Below, piece after piece: positions 35,421-45,262 of a stretch of 64,000 nucleotides of DNA. The translations under genes were made by a program, and so were the position numbers. The first letter of the stretch is position 1; each line of letters starts with the position of its first letter. Source of the stretch: Pseudovibrio japonicus. GTDB lineage: Bacteria; Pseudomonadota; Alphaproteobacteria; Rhizobiales; Stappiaceae. A model generated the notes under the pieces. That model was not told the DNA's origin, did no database searches, and saw only the letters and a list, made by a program, of their open reading frames with translations. The DNA is taken from the NCBI RefSeq assembly GCF_014651595.1, contig NZ_BMXE01000011.1, positions 1 through 64,000 on the forward strand. Reading direction: 5' to 3'.

Positions 35421-38216
35421 ATGAACGTAGTCATTGTGGAATCACCGGCGAAAGCCAAGACCATCAACAAGTATCTAGGCAAGGACTACACAGTTCTGGC
35501 GTCCTACGGCCATGTACGCGATCTACCTCCAAAGGACGGCTCAGTACTGCCCGACGACGACTTTGCCATGTCGTGGTCCGTGGATTCCAAATCTCAAAAG
35601 CGCCTGTCGGATATTGCCAGCGCGGTGAAGGGGGCTGACCGCCTTATTCTCGCAACTGACCCCGACCGCGAAGGGGAAGCCATTTCCTGGCACGTCTTGG
35701 AAGTTCTGAAAAAGAAACGCGTCCTGAAGGACATGAAGGTTGAGCGCGTGGTCTTCAACGCGATCACCAAAAGCTCCATTCTCGAAGCGATGAAAAACCC
35801 GCGCGAACTGGATGTGCCGCTCGTTGATGCTTACCTGGCCCGCCGCGCCCTTGACTATCTCGTCGGTTTCACCCTCTCTCCTGTCCTGTGGCGCAAGCTG
35901 CCGGGCGCCCGCTCCGCAGGCCGCGTGCAATCCGTTGCTCTGCGTCTTGTGTGCCAGCGCGAGAATGAGATCGAAACCTTCCTCTCGCAGGAATACTGGT
36001 CCATTCTGGCAAACCTGAACACACCGGAAAACGCCGCAGTTCAGGCACGCCTCACTGGCTTTGACGGCCAGAAGATCACACGCCTCGACATTAAGAATGA
36101 GCAGCAAGCCACCACAATCAAGCAGATGCTTGATGGCGCCAGCTTCTCAGTCAGCACTGTTGAGAGCAAACCACAAAGGCGCAACCCATATGCGCCGTTC
36201 ACCACCTCCACCCTTCAACAGGAAGCGTCCCGTAAGCTTGGCTTTGCCGCAGCCCGTACCATGCAGGTAGCGCAGAAGCTCTATGAAGGTGCCAATATCG
36301 GCGGTGAAACAACTGGTTTGATCACCTATATGCGTACCGATGGCGTGCAGATCGCGCCAGAAGCAATTCAAAGTGCACGCAGTGTCATCGCATCCCGCTA
36401 CGGGGATGAGTACGTTCCCGATAAGCCACGCGTGTATTCCTCTAAGGCGAAAAACGCTCAGGAAGCTCACGAAGCGATCCGCCCGACAGACCTGTCCCGT
36501 CACCCACGTGACATGGCACAGTTCCTCGATGAAGACGGCGCACGGCTTTACGAGCTGATCTGGAAGCGCACCATTGCCTCCCAGATGGAATCTGCCGTTC
36601 TGGAACGCACCACCGTTGACATTGACGCCGTAAACGGCGCCAAAAAGGCTGCCCTGCGCGCCTCCGGTTCCGTTGTTCGTTTCGACGGCTTCCTCACCCT
36701 TTATCAGGAAGGTAAAGATGATGAGGAAGATGAGGAAAGCAAACGCCTGCCGCCAATGAAACAGGGCGACAGCCTTGGCCGCAAGGGCATTGAAGCCAAC
36801 CAGCACTTTACAGAACCACCACCACGCTTCACCGAAGCAACGCTGGTGAAGAAGATGGAAGAGCTAGGCATTGGCCGCCCGTCCACCTACGCCGCAACAC
36901 TGCAAACCCTACGTGACCGCGGTTACGTGGAGTTGGACAAGAAGCGCCTGATCCCGCAGGACAAAGGCCGTCTCGTCATCGCCTTTCTGGAAGACTTCTT
37001 CAACCGCTATGTGGAGTATGACTTCACTGCAAGCCTTGAAGACCAGCTCGACAAAATCTCGGCTGGCGATCTGGAATGGAAAGCCGTCTTGCGTGACTTC
37101 TGGAACCCATTCCACGAAATTTGTGACGAGGTCATCAAGCGCTCCAACACCGAAGTGCTGGACGCCCTGAACGAAACCCTCAAGGCACACGTCTTCCCAG
37201 ACAAGGAAGACGGCTCCGACCCGCGCAAATGTCCAAAATGTGAAACCGGTCGCCTGTCTTTGAAAGTCTCCCGCTTCGGCGCGTTTGTTGGCTGCTCCAA
37301 CTACAACAAAGAAAAAAAAGACGGCAAAGAACCAAACGAAAACCCACCACACTGCGATTACACCCGTCAGCTCACCTCAGGTGGTGATGCGGATGCCGGT
37401 GCCGCAGGTGATGGACCACAGGTTCTGGGCATTGATCCGGAAACCGGTTTGGAAGTCTCCTTGCGCACAGGCCGTTTTGGCCCATATGTACAGCTAGGTG
37501 AAGAAGCCAAGCCCAAGCGTTCCTCCCTGCCACGCGGCTGGAGTGCAGCCGATCTGGATCTGGAAAAAGCGCTGGAGCTGCTTTCCCTGCCACGCGAAGT
37601 CGGCACCCACCCGGAAGACGGCAAAACCATCTCCGCAGGCCTTGGCCGGTTTGGACCGTTTGTCCTGCATGATGGCACCTACGCCAATCTGGACAGCCCG
37701 GAAGAAGTATTCACCGTCGGCATCAACCGCGCCGTAACCCTGCTTGCTGAAAAACGCGCCAAGGGCGGTGGCCGCGGCGCGGCCGCAAAGCCACTCAAAG
37801 AGTTGGGTGACCACCCCGATGGCGGCGCAATCAACGTATACAGTGGCCGCTACGGCCCCTACGTGAAGTGGGAAAAGATCAACGCAACTCTGCCGAAAGA
37901 CGTTGCGCCTGAAGCTGTCACGCTGGAACAAGCCATTGAGCTTGTAAACGCAAAGGCAGCGACAAAGGGCAAAAAGAAAGCACCTGCCAAAAAAGCAGCT
38001 GCAAAAAAGACAAGTGCCAAGAAAGCAGCGCCCAAAGGGGCGCTGAAGGAACTTGGCGACCATCCGGATGGCGGAGCGATGGAGCTGCGCGACAGTGGCC
38101 GTCTCGGCATTCGGATCAAATGGGGCAAGGAGTTTGTCTCCCTGCCAAAAGGAACAGACCCGGAGAAAGTAACCCGCGACCAGGCAATTGAGCTGATCAA
38201 CGCGAAGAAGGGGTAA
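35421..38216 (+). CDS. topA: DNA topoisomerase I
   Basis: A 931-residue type IA topoisomerase that relaxes negative supercoils. The TOPRIM domain has MNVVIVESPAKAKTINKYLG and ATDPDREGEAISWHV; the active-site Tyr is in TTGLITYMRTDGVQIA; the gate region has RPSTYAATLQTL. After residue 590 there is one CxxC zinc-binding repeat (CPKCETGRLSLKVSRFGAF), then about four topoisomerase C-terminal repeats (RFGPYVQLG, RFGPFVLHDG, RYGPYVKW, RLGIRIKWG). A Lys/Ala-rich linker (KKAPAKKAAAKK) separates the last two. ATG 35421 follows AGGAAA; the frame extends upstream without signals. Confidence 0.96.
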   Translation: MNVVIVESPAKAKTINKYLGKDYTVLASYGHVRDLPPKDGSVLPDDDFAMSWSVDSKSQKRLSDIASAVKGADRLILATDPDREGEAISWHVLEVLKKKRVLKDMKVERVVFNAITKSSILEAMKNPRELDVPLVDAYLARRALDYLVGFTLSPVLWRKLPGARSAGRVQSVALRLVCQRENEIETFLSQEYWSILANLNTPENAAVQARLTGFDGQKITRLDIKNEQQATTIKQMLDGASFSVSTVESKPQRRNPYAPFTTSTLQQEASRKLGFAAARTMQVAQKLYEGANIGGETTGLITYMRTDGVQIAPEAIQSARSVIASRYGDEYVPDKPRVYSSKAKNAQEAHEAIRPTDLSRHPRDMAQFLDEDGARLYELIWKRTIASQMESAVLERTTVDIDAVNGAKKAALRASGSVVRFDGFLTLYQEGKDDEEDEESKRLPPMKQGDSLGRKGIEANQHFTEPPPRFTEATLVKKMEELGIGRPSTYAATLQTLRDRGYVELDKKRLIPQDKGRLVIAFLEDFFNRYVEYDFTASLEDQLDKISAGDLEWKAVLRDFWNPFHEICDEVIKRSNTEVLDALNETLKAHVFPDKEDGSDPRKCPKCETGRLSLKVSRFGAFVGCSNYNKEKKDGKEPNENPPHCDYTRQLTSGGDADAGAAGDGPQVLGIDPETGLEVSLRTGRFGPYVQLGEEAKPKRSSLPRGWSAADLDLEKALELLSLPREVGTHPEDGKTISAGLGRFGPFVLHDGTYANLDSPEEVFTVGINRAVTLLAEKRAKGGGRGAAAKPLKELGDHPDGGAINVYSGRYGPYVKWEKINATLPKDVAPEAVTLEQAIELVNAKAATKGKKKAPAKKAAAKKTSAKKAAPKGALKELGDHPDGGAMELRDSGRLGIRIKWGKEFVSLPKGTDPEKVTRDQAIELINAKKG

Positions 38217-38249
38217 TAGCCCCGTTACTCTCCGGATAACGAAACACGT

Positions 38250-38278
38250 GGGCTTCCGATCATCGGGAGCCCCTTTTT
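38250..38278 (+). terminator. Terminator of topA
   Basis: GGGCTTCCGA (38250-38259) and TCGGGAGCCC (38263-38272) form a 10-bp stem with one G-U pair and a 3-base loop, followed by TTTTT. Confidence 0.85.
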
Positions 38279-38310
38279 CGCAGCTAACATGCTGCACTGG
38301 ATGAGATAAA

Positions 38311-40626
38311 TTGAGCCGAAAAAAGGCCGCTGAAAAACGACACAAGGGACCGGCAGAAATGCCCTCCCGTGAAGACATTCTGAAGTTTATTGCCGACAAT
38401 CCCGGCAAAGCTGGCAAACGCGAAATCGCCCGCCACTTTGGTATCGTCGGCGCAGCGCGTATTCCCCTCAAACGAATGTTAAGAGATCTGGCCGATAGCG
38501 GTCATATCGAAAAACGCCGCAAACGCATGCTGCGTCCGGGCGCTCTTCCACCTGTCTTTGTTGTTAAAATCACAAGCAGAACAGCCGACGGTGAGCTGCT
38601 CGGCATCCCGATGAACTGGGATGAAGAGCATGGTGAGCCGCCGAATACTCTTGTTTTGCCGCAAAGGAACAAAAACAAGTTCAACCCGGTCCCTGGCATC
38701 GGCGACCGCGCCCTTGTCAAGCTGCTGGACGATCAGGACGGCACTCCCGAAGCCCAGCACGTTGTACGCGTGATGAAGCGTCTGGAAAACCACGACACCG
38801 ACGTCCTCGGCATTTTGCGCATCAACAAAGCCACAAAAGAAGCGCGACTGGAACCAGTCGACCGTAAACAAAACGCAGTCGATGTGGACCCACGCGAACT
38901 GATGGAGGCAGAAGACGGCGACCTCGTCAAAATCGAGGTTCACAAAGTTGGCCGATACGGCACAGCCCGTGGCCGCATCGTCAAGCGCTTTGGCTCCACC
39001 ACCTCTGAAATGGCTGTTTCCGAAATCGCACTGCACACGCAAGGAATTCGCAATGAGTTCCCAGGTGCCGTGATTGCTGAATCGGAAAACATCAAGCCCG
39101 CAGGCAGCAAGGGCCGAGAAGACTGGCGAGACATCCCGCTCATCACCATCGACCCTGCCACCGCAAAAGACCACGACGACGCGGTCTACGCCCAGCTCGA
39201 CGACAATCCGGAGAATCAGGGCGGCTGCATCGTCTACGTCGCCATTGCTGATGTCGCAGCCTATGTGACACCCGGCTCTCCCATGGATAAGGAAGCACTG
39301 CTACGCGGCAACTCGGTGTACTTCCCCGACCGCGTAATTCCAATGCTGCCTGAGCGCATCTCCAACAACCTGTGCTCCTTGCGCGAGAACGAAGATCGCC
39401 CATCTCTGGCAACGCGAATGATCTTCGACAAGAACGGCCGAAAGATTTCCCACACGTTCCACCGTGTGATAATGCGCAGCGCCGCCAAACTCTCCTACCA
39501 GCAAGCCCAAAAGGCCATTGACGGAGTCACAGACGACAAAACCGGTCCGCTTCTGGAACCGGTGCTCCAACCGTTGTGGGCGGCCTATGAGATCCTCAAG
39601 CGTGGCCGCGACAAGCGCCAGCCGCTTGAACTGGATCTCCCAGAGCGCCGCATTCTGCTCAAGGAAGACGGCACCGTTGACCAGATCGTCGTTCCTGAAC
39701 GTCTGGATGCACACAAGCTCATTGAAGAGTGCATGATCCAGGCCAACGTGGCCGCCGCCGAAGAACTGGAAAAACGCAACTCCGCCCTGCTCTACCGCGT
39801 GCACGATGCCTCGACACCCGAAAAGCTTGAAAACCTGCGCGACTTCCTCTCGACGCTGAACGTCAAGCTGCCTCACATCGGCGGCCTCCGCGCCTCGGTG
39901 TTCAACAACATCCTCGACAAGTTCAAGGACAGCGCCAGCGCAACCATGGTCTCCGAGGTGGTGCTGCGCTCGCAGGCACAGGCGGAGTATAATGCTGATA
40001 ATATCGGCCACTTTGGTCTGAACCTAAGGCGTTATGCACACTTCACCTCGCCAATTCGCCGTTACGCGGATCTGATCGTACACCGCGCACTCATTCGAGC
40101 AATCGGCCTTGGCGATGATGGCCTGCCCTACGGGATTGAGGAGAAGTTGCCAGCTATCGCAGCGGAGATTTCTGCCGCAGAACGGCGGGCAATGCTGGCT
40201 GAACGCGAGACAATCGACCGCCTTATAGCCCTATATTTGTGCGAGCGAATTGGCGCTGAATTCTCTGGCCGAATAGCCGGAGTGACCAAATCCGGCATGT
40301 TCGTCAAACTGCTACAAAATGGCGCAGACGGGTTCATTCCTGCATCTACCATTGGTATGGATTACTACGAATATGTAGAATCGGCCCACGCCTTGGTGGG
40401 CAGAGCGACCGGAGAAACCTACCAACTTGGCGATGCAGTGCAGGTAAAACTGGTGGAAGCCGCCCCATTTGCGGGGTCTTTACGGTTTGAAATGCTCTCA
40501 AACGGCAAATCCAAAGGCGAAGCAGCAGGACGGGTTGCAAAGCACAAGGGTTGGCAAGAAAGAAACAAAAGCAGGCCAAAAGGGTTACGCCGGTCAAAAA
40601 ACGGAAATAAGCGGAAGCGCGCGTAA
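38311..40626 (+). CDS. rnr: Ribonuclease R
   Basis: A 771-residue RNB-family 3'-5' exoribonuclease for structured RNA decay and rRNA quality control. Order: N-terminal helix-turn-helix (REDILKFIADNPGKAGKREIARHFG), cold-shock-like domains, the RNB catalytic domain with ITIDPATAKDHDDAVYA (metal-binding Asp cluster), SVYFPDRVIPMLPERISNNLCSL and RRYAHFTSPIRRYADLIVHR, then an S1 domain (FSGRIAGVTKSGMFVKL) and a Lys/Arg-rich tail. The start is TTG 38311 behind GGATGAGA; the next ATG would be 48 bases in. Confidence 0.95.
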   Translation: MSRKKAAEKRHKGPAEMPSREDILKFIADNPGKAGKREIARHFGIVGAARIPLKRMLRDLADSGHIEKRRKRMLRPGALPPVFVVKITSRTADGELLGIPMNWDEEHGEPPNTLVLPQRNKNKFNPVPGIGDRALVKLLDDQDGTPEAQHVVRVMKRLENHDTDVLGILRINKATKEARLEPVDRKQNAVDVDPRELMEAEDGDLVKIEVHKVGRYGTARGRIVKRFGSTTSEMAVSEIALHTQGIRNEFPGAVIAESENIKPAGSKGREDWRDIPLITIDPATAKDHDDAVYAQLDDNPENQGGCIVYVAIADVAAYVTPGSPMDKEALLRGNSVYFPDRVIPMLPERISNNLCSLRENEDRPSLATRMIFDKNGRKISHTFHRVIMRSAAKLSYQQAQKAIDGVTDDKTGPLLEPVLQPLWAAYEILKRGRDKRQPLELDLPERRILLKEDGTVDQIVVPERLDAHKLIEECMIQANVAAAEELEKRNSALLYRVHDASTPEKLENLRDFLSTLNVKLPHIGGLRASVFNNILDKFKDSASATMVSEVVLRSQAQAEYNADNIGHFGLNLRRYAHFTSPIRRYADLIVHRALIRAIGLGDDGLPYGIEEKLPAIAAEISAAERRAMLAERETIDRLIALYLCERIGAEFSGRIAGVTKSGMFVKLLQNGADGFIPASTIGMDYYEYVESAHALVGRATGETYQLGDAVQVKLVEAAPFAGSLRFEMLSNGKSKGEAAGRVAKHKGWQERNKSRPKGLRRSKNGNKRKRA

Positions 40627-40673
40627 ATCTCGCGCACTCCCCTGCATTTACTGGACGGATAAGGCAGGTCTAA

Positions 40674-41090
40674 ATGAGTACCCATCAAGATCGGAATACC
40701 GGAGAAGCAGTGTTGCGCGGTATGCGCTGTAAATGCCCTTCCTGCGGCACAGGCACTGCCTTTGACGGTTACCTCAGTGTGAGACAATCTTGCGACACCT
40801 GTGGTGAGGAACTGCATCACCACCGGGCTGATGACGCACCACCTTATTTCACGATCTTTATCGTTGGCCACGTCGTTGTTGCGCTGGCCATGTGGGTCGA
40901 GATGGCCTATGTGCCGCCAATGTGGCTTCACATGGCCGTCTGGCTGCCTTTGACCCTCATCATGTCTCTGGCCCTCCTGCGCCCTATCAAGGGCGCCATG
41001 GTTGGTTTGCAATGGGCACTACGTATGGATGGCTTTGCAACAGCTGGCAAAGCGCCTAGTTTTGGCCCGACACGCGCCAATCAGAGGTAA
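40674..41090 (+). CDS. DUF983 family membrane protein
   Basis: A 138-residue protein with an N-terminal zinc ribbon (GMRCKCPSCGTG and CDTCGEEL) and two membrane helices. The link HHRADDAPPYFTIFIVGH is the DUF983 core, with the DDAPPY motif. The family is widespread in alphaproteobacteria beside rnr; its function is unknown. ATG 40674 follows AGGCAGG. It is probably co-transcribed with the following NUDIX gene, 3 bases away. Confidence 0.92.
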   Translation: MSTHQDRNTGEAVLRGMRCKCPSCGTGTAFDGYLSVRQSCDTCGEELHHHRADDAPPYFTIFIVGHVVVALAMWVEMAYVPPMWLHMAVWLPLTLIMSLALLRPIKGAMVGLQWALRMDGFATAGKAPSFGPTRANQR

Positions 41091-41093
41091 TGA

Positions 41094-41855
41094 ATGTCCA
41101 CAGACGACCTGACGAATGAAGTCAAAGTTGAGCGAGCGGAAGAAAACAACAACCCGAACGCTCAACCCTTGAGGCCTAAAGACGCCTCCACACTGCTTAT
41201 TCTGGACCGCAGGGAAGATGGGTCCCTGTACCTGCTCATGGGCAAACGCCATATGGCGCACAAGTTCATGCCCGGCAAGTTTGTCTTCCCCGGTGGCCGC
41301 GTTGATTCCGAGGACAGCCGCGTAAAATACACGCGCGACTATCACCCGGACGTGCTCACCAAGCTCAACTACGACAAAAAGCAGATCAAAACCGAAAGCC
41401 GCCTGCGTGCATTGGCCATCGCCGCCATTCGCGAAACCTATGAGGAAGCAGGTCTGTTTATCGGTACCAGAACCGAGGGAACCGACAGTCCTGTAGGCCC
41501 CGGCTTTGAAGCGTTTGACGAACTAGGCATTCAACTGGATCTGGCGCCACTGCGTTTTGTCGCCCGCGCAATCACCCCTCCGGGCAGAACACGGCGCTTT
41601 GACGCTCGTTTCTTCGCCGTTTGGGCAGACCAGATTGCACATAAACTGGAAACGGGCATCGGCCCCACAGAAGAGCTGGAAGAACTCCAGTGGCTGCCGA
41701 TCGAGCAATGCAAAGAGCTCGACCTGCCACGCATCACACTTGCTGTGCTGACCGATCTTGAAAATCGTCTGCGCCAGGACCCGGAGCTTTCTCCGGACGG
41801 ACCTGTGCCATACTACTACTGGAAGAACGACGGCTTCGCGCGCGAAGAAATCTAA
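41094..41855 (+). CDS. NUDIX hydrolase
   Basis: A 253-residue NUDIX-fold protein. The NUDIX box is degenerate but placed correctly: FPGGRVDSEDSR, then, after a longer-than-usual insertion, RALAIAAIRETYEEAGLFIG, keeping the REx2EExG core that binds the metal. Members of this larger subgroup (RNU-like, often next to DUF983) act on unidentified nucleoside-diphosphate or CoA substrates. ATG 41094 is three bases past the DUF983 stop, so the two are co-expressed. Confidence 0.9.
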   Translation: MSTDDLTNEVKVERAEENNNPNAQPLRPKDASTLLILDRREDGSLYLLMGKRHMAHKFMPGKFVFPGGRVDSEDSRVKYTRDYHPDVLTKLNYDKKQIKTESRLRALAIAAIRETYEEAGLFIGTRTEGTDSPVGPGFEAFDELGIQLDLAPLRFVARAITPPGRTRRFDARFFAVWADQIAHKLETGIGPTEELEELQWLPIEQCKELDLPRITLAVLTDLENRLRQDPELSPDGPVPYYYWKNDGFAREEI

Positions 41856-41980
41856 TTGCAGTCATGCAGCAGGGCGCAATATTCACCTCACTCCGTGGGG
41901 TCATGTGTTGCGCCTTGTTCATTTCCTGATAGAAGCAATAAAAACCACGCTCAAAACGAGCTTGAAACGCAGTGATGTGA

Positions 41981-43162
41981 ATGCTTCAGATATCGGGTGC
42001 ACCATCCAGTTCCCTCTCCACCACACAGATCCGCGGCATCATTGCCGCCATCGCTGCGATCACCGCAGTTGGCCTGTCACTCTCCGCAAGCTTGCCGCTG
42101 CTGGCGCTTACGCTTGAGTATCGCGGTGTCGGTGACACATGGATCGGCATTAACACCGCCTTTGCTGGCGTCGCCTCCATTGTTGCCACACCTGTTGGCC
42201 CCTACCTAGCTCGCAAACTGGGCACACCGCAGGCGCTCCTGATCAGCCTGCTGATTGCAGGCGTCACCCTGCCCTTCTTCTTTGTGCTGGAAAACTTCTG
42301 GGCCTGGTTCCCGCTGCGTCTGTTGTTCCATGGCGCAACGACCTCTGCCTTCATCATTTCCGAGTTCTGGATCAACGCACTGGCGCCCTCAAAACACAGA
42401 GGCTTCCTCATGGGCGTGTACGCCACTGTACTCGCACTGGGCTTCACCTCTGGACCTCTGGTCCTTGCCGTTGCTGGCACAACAGGTGCGTTGCCCTTCC
42501 TTTTGGCAGGCGCTGGTATCATTATCGCAGCTCTGCCTGTGCTGATTGGCTTCAAAGCAGCACCCAGAATCGAAAACGAAGCAACTTCAAAGCTCTATAC
42601 CTTTTTGTGGATAGCTCCAGCAGCGACGATGGCTGGCTTCACGTTTGGAGCGGTGGAACAGTCAGCGATCTCGCTGCTTCCTTTGTTTGGGCTAAAAGTC
42701 GGCCTGACACCACAAGCGGCAACGCTGCTCGTCTCCGCCATGGCGGCAGGCAATATGGTACTGCAAATACCGCTCGGCATGCTGTCGGACCGCATGAACC
42801 GCCGTCACCTGCTCATCTATTGTGGCGCCTTTGGTCTCCTCGCCAGCCTGCTCATGATCCCGCTTTCGAGCAGTTTTTATGGGATTTGCCTTCTGCTGTT
42901 TCTCTGGGGCGGTGTGGTGGCCGGGCTCTACACGATCGGCCTCACCCACCTTGGCGCCCGCTTTGAAGGCGCTAATCTGGCATCCGCAAATGCAGCCTTC
43001 GTCCTGATGTATTCCATTGGACAATTGGTTGGCCCTGCCTCCACTGGCTTTGCCCTATCCACCTGGGGCGCTACGGGCCTTCCCCTGCTCTTCGCAGGAT
43101 TCCTCGGCGCTTATGTAATTATATGCCTGATAAGGGGGACAAGACTGGGCTCAGCCCCCTAA
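41981..43162 (+). CDS. Major facilitator superfamily transporter
   Basis: A 393-residue protein with twelve membrane helices, similar to the YcaD-type MFS group. Typical parts are LTLEYRGVGDTWIGINTAFAGVASIVATP near the start, the AFIISEFWINALAPSKHRG loop and the second-half motif MLSDRMNRRHLLIYCG. YcaD-like proteins have no established substrate. The start at ATG 41981 lacks a strong ribosome binding site; the first 15 residues are poorly conserved-looking, so a later start is possible. Confidence 0.87.
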   Translation: MLQISGAPSSSLSTTQIRGIIAAIAAITAVGLSLSASLPLLALTLEYRGVGDTWIGINTAFAGVASIVATPVGPYLARKLGTPQALLISLLIAGVTLPFFFVLENFWAWFPLRLLFHGATTSAFIISEFWINALAPSKHRGFLMGVYATVLALGFTSGPLVLAVAGTTGALPFLLAGAGIIIAALPVLIGFKAAPRIENEATSKLYTFLWIAPAATMAGFTFGAVEQSAISLLPLFGLKVGLTPQAATLLVSAMAAGNMVLQIPLGMLSDRMNRRHLLIYCGAFGLLASLLMIPLSSSFYGICLLLFLWGGVVAGLYTIGLTHLGARFEGANLASANAAFVLMYSIGQLVGPASTGFALSTWGATGLPLLFAGFLGAYVIICLIRGTRLGSAP

Positions 43163-43323
43163 TGCATCTTGACTTTGGTCCCGTGATTAGTAATGTGCGC
43201 CCTGAATTCCCAAAGTTTCACCGGAAGCGCACCCTGCCCGAAGCGAAGGTGTGAGGGTGCCACCGGGACAAACAAAACAACCGGCTACTTTAAAAAAGCC
43301 GAAAACAGACAGGATCCTTAGCG

Positions 43324-43491
43324 ATGGCCAAGGCGACCACCATTAAGATCAAGCTGCAGTCTACTGCGGACACCGGCTTCTTCTACGTAACCAAAAAGAA
43401 CTCCCGCACCATGACCGAAAAAATGGTGAAGCGTAAATACGACCCAGTCGTAAAGAAGCACGTTGAGTTCAAAGAAACCAAGATCAAGTAA
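43324..43491 (+). CDS. rpmG: 50S ribosomal protein L33
   Basis: A 55-residue L33 starting [20 protein letters not shown] and ending with [18 protein letters not shown], the pattern of the zinc-free (C-minus) L33 form, with no CxxC pairs. The ATG follows AGGATCC. An upstream inverted repeat (GCACCCT at 43229-43235, AGGGTGC at 43254-43260) could fold in the leader. A strong terminator follows. Too short for default ORF filters but certain from sequence. Confidence 0.97.
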   Translation: MAKATTIKIKLQSTADTGFFYVTKKNSRTMTEKMVKRKYDPVVKKHVEFKETKIK

Positions 43492-43514
43492 GTCTTGGCT
43501 TCAGCTGAATTTTC

Positions 43515-43548
43515 AAAAAAGGCGTTTGCATTTGCAGGCGCCTTTTTT
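43515..43548 (+). terminator. Terminator of rpmG
   Basis: AAAAAAGGCG (43515-43524) and CGCCTTTTTT (43539-43548) pair with a 14-base loop containing further TGCA pairing; the arm itself supplies six Ts. Confidence 0.92.
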
Positions 43549-44431
43549 GCATGCGCCAATCACGACGACTTCATCAGACCGCACCTGACCACTTAATTAT
43601 GAGGGGTGGACAACATTTCCTCACACAAGAGGATCAGGACTTATTATAGTCCCCTAGACGGTCAATTCCGCTTCAATATCAATGAGGCGGGGCTACTCCA
43701 AAACACGTTGGCACACAAACAAAGCTACCCCACGCGAGATGATAAATCACACCACGTTTTCTCCTCTCCCAGACTCTCCGCCTCACGGCACCAGTATAGA
43801 CGCACAGCATCCACTGCTGGCAAACATGCAGCACACTGCGCGCACAGCAAGAGACACGCACGCGCAGGCTTGCGAGCAAGGCTCAACTTATATCTGGAAG
43901 AATTGGTGGCCGGCGAGAACCGGATGACACGAGGAGGCCACTCAGAACCCGTTTACTCGCCGGCCAACCCCACGGACCCAGGAGATGCGGCGGACCTGAG
44001 CGCTCCGTAGGGAAACTATGAAGCAGTATTGCCGGGACTTATTCAATCAACCGAGGGCCAATACTGCGATTTCGTAGTCAATTGTTTCATGCGGCAGATG
44101 ATTTCGCACATCACCATCGCAACATTTACGACTTTAGTAAAGCTTTAAGGTAATTGCGCTCCTGAAAATGGAGGGGATTCTTGACCTATACACAACAAAA
44201 GGAAAGAAACCGCTCATTTACAAGAGGCAAACGCGCAGAAAGCCCACAATTCCCGCAAGACTCACACGCTGAATTAATCTAAGCGCAAAGACCTACGACT
44301 TATGACGTGAGTCTTTCAACCCGTAAAAACTGGCTCTGCCCCGTACAATACTAAAGCAATGCTTCCCGATGTTTTACGAAAACACAATTTTTAGCTAAGC
44401 ACAATAAACCAACTAAAAAATCACCAGTACT
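43549..44431. other. Gene-free, structured gap between rpmG and divK
   Basis: About 880 bases between convergent genes. The only long frame (43606-44010 plus) has biased, unrecognisable composition and no ribosome binding site. Strong inverted repeats are present: TGGCCGGCGAG (43907-43917) with CTCGCCGGCCA (43956-43966); CTATGAAGCAGTATTG (44016-44031) with CAATACTGC (44059-44067) plus TTCGTAG (44071-44077); and AAGACTCAC (44257-44265) with GTGAGTCTT (44307-44315). A structured RNA or the remains of a lost gene are both possible. Confidence 0.6.
43907..44077. ncRNA. Candidate structured RNA of unknown family
   Basis: Two stems stand next to each other. The first has 11 perfect pairs closing a 38-base loop. 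The second has 16 pairs with a single 3-base bulge (GAT) and one G-U (or A-C) position, closing a 27-base loop. Between them ACGGA and TCCGT can close a third hairpin. I could not match it to tmRNA, 6S, SRP or RNase P RNA. Which strand would be transcribed is unknown. Confidence 0.3.
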
Positions 44432-44803
44432 TTATGTTTGCTGCAAGAACCCAGAAACTGTTTCCAGAAAATTCCTGACCGAAATCGGCTTGGAAATATA
44501 CGCCTCACACCCGCCCTGACGGATGCGTTCTTCATCCCCCTTCATGGCAAAGGCGGTCACCGCAATCACAGGAATAACCTTCAGATCATCATCCTCTTTG
44601 ATCCACTTGGTTACTTCAAGCCCTGAAACTTCAGGCAGCTGGATGTCCATCAGGATCAAGTCCGGTTTATGCGCTCGCGCAAGCTCAAGCGCCTCCATCC
44701 CGTTTCGGGATTGCAAGGTCGCGTAGCCGTGGGCCTCAAGAAGATCGTTAAACAGCTTCATGTTGAGTTCGTTGTCTTCAACAATCAGCACGGTCTTTTG
44801 CAT
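44432..44803 (-). CDS. divK: Cell-cycle response regulator DivK
   Basis: A 123-residue single-domain receiver that is near-identical in layout to Caulobacter Div[21 protein letters not shown] at the start, the phosphoacceptor Asp53 in [25 protein letters not shown], then [31 protein letters not shown] with the conserved Thr and Lys. DivK links the kinases DivJ and PleC to CckA and so controls CtrA and polarity. It has no output domain. The usual partner pleD is not adjacent here. Divergent from the DUF3572 gene. Confidence 0.95.
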   Translation of the reverse strand: MQKTVLIVEDNELNMKLFNDLLEAHGYATLQSRNGMEALELARAHKPDLILMDIQLPEVSGLEVTKWIKEDDDLKVIPVIAVTAFAMKGDEERIRQGGCEAYISKPISVRNFLETVSGFLQQT

Positions 44804-44956
44804 CAGTTCAGTCCTGCACAGAGTGCCGCCCCAAAAATGGTTTAGCTATAAATAAATGTGTGATGCAGCCGCGCCGCGACTGGCATTGGAACAAGTCCCA
44901 CACTAAATTTCCTGCTACATAGTTAATTCGGATTCGTTTCAGAAAGGCAAACACCA

Positions 44957-45262
44957 ATGAATTTAAGCAAAACCGGCAGTTTAACCGAAGATACTGCACA
45001 GGAAATTGCAATTGGTGCCCTGACATTTATAAGCAGCGAGCCAGAACAGCTCGGCCGTTTCCTATCTTTAGCTGGCATTGGGCCAGAGGAGATTCGCAGT
45101 GCCGCAGCTGAGCCCGGCTTTTTGGCGGGTGTTCTTGAGTTTTTAATGCAGGATGAGCAGCTCTTGCTGTCCTACACTGAAGGTGCTGGCATTCGCCCCA
45201 CCATGATTGCCGCTGCCCATCTTAAACTCGCCGGAGGCGTTGACTATTTTGCACAACATTGA
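44957..45262 (+). CDS. DUF3572 family protein
   Basis: A 101-residue cytosolic helical protein. The core EIAIGALTFISSEPEQLGRFLSLAGIGPEEIR followed by FLAGVLEFLMQDEQLLLSY is the DUF3572 signature, confined to alphaproteobacteria and commonly next to divK. Function is unknown. ATG 44957 follows AAAGG. Its end overlaps the possible start of the next gene, so the two are probably coupled. Confidence 0.9.
   Translation: MNLSKTGSLTEDTAQEIAIGALTFISSEPEQLGRFLSLAGIGPEEIRSAAAEPGFLAGVLEFLMQDEQLLLSYTEGAGIRPTMIAAAHLKLAGGVDYFAQH

Noticed and set aside
43606-44010. 134-codon ORF in the rpmG-divK gap
   Set aside because: Composition is unlike the neighbours, no ribosome binding site, and inverted repeats lie inside it.
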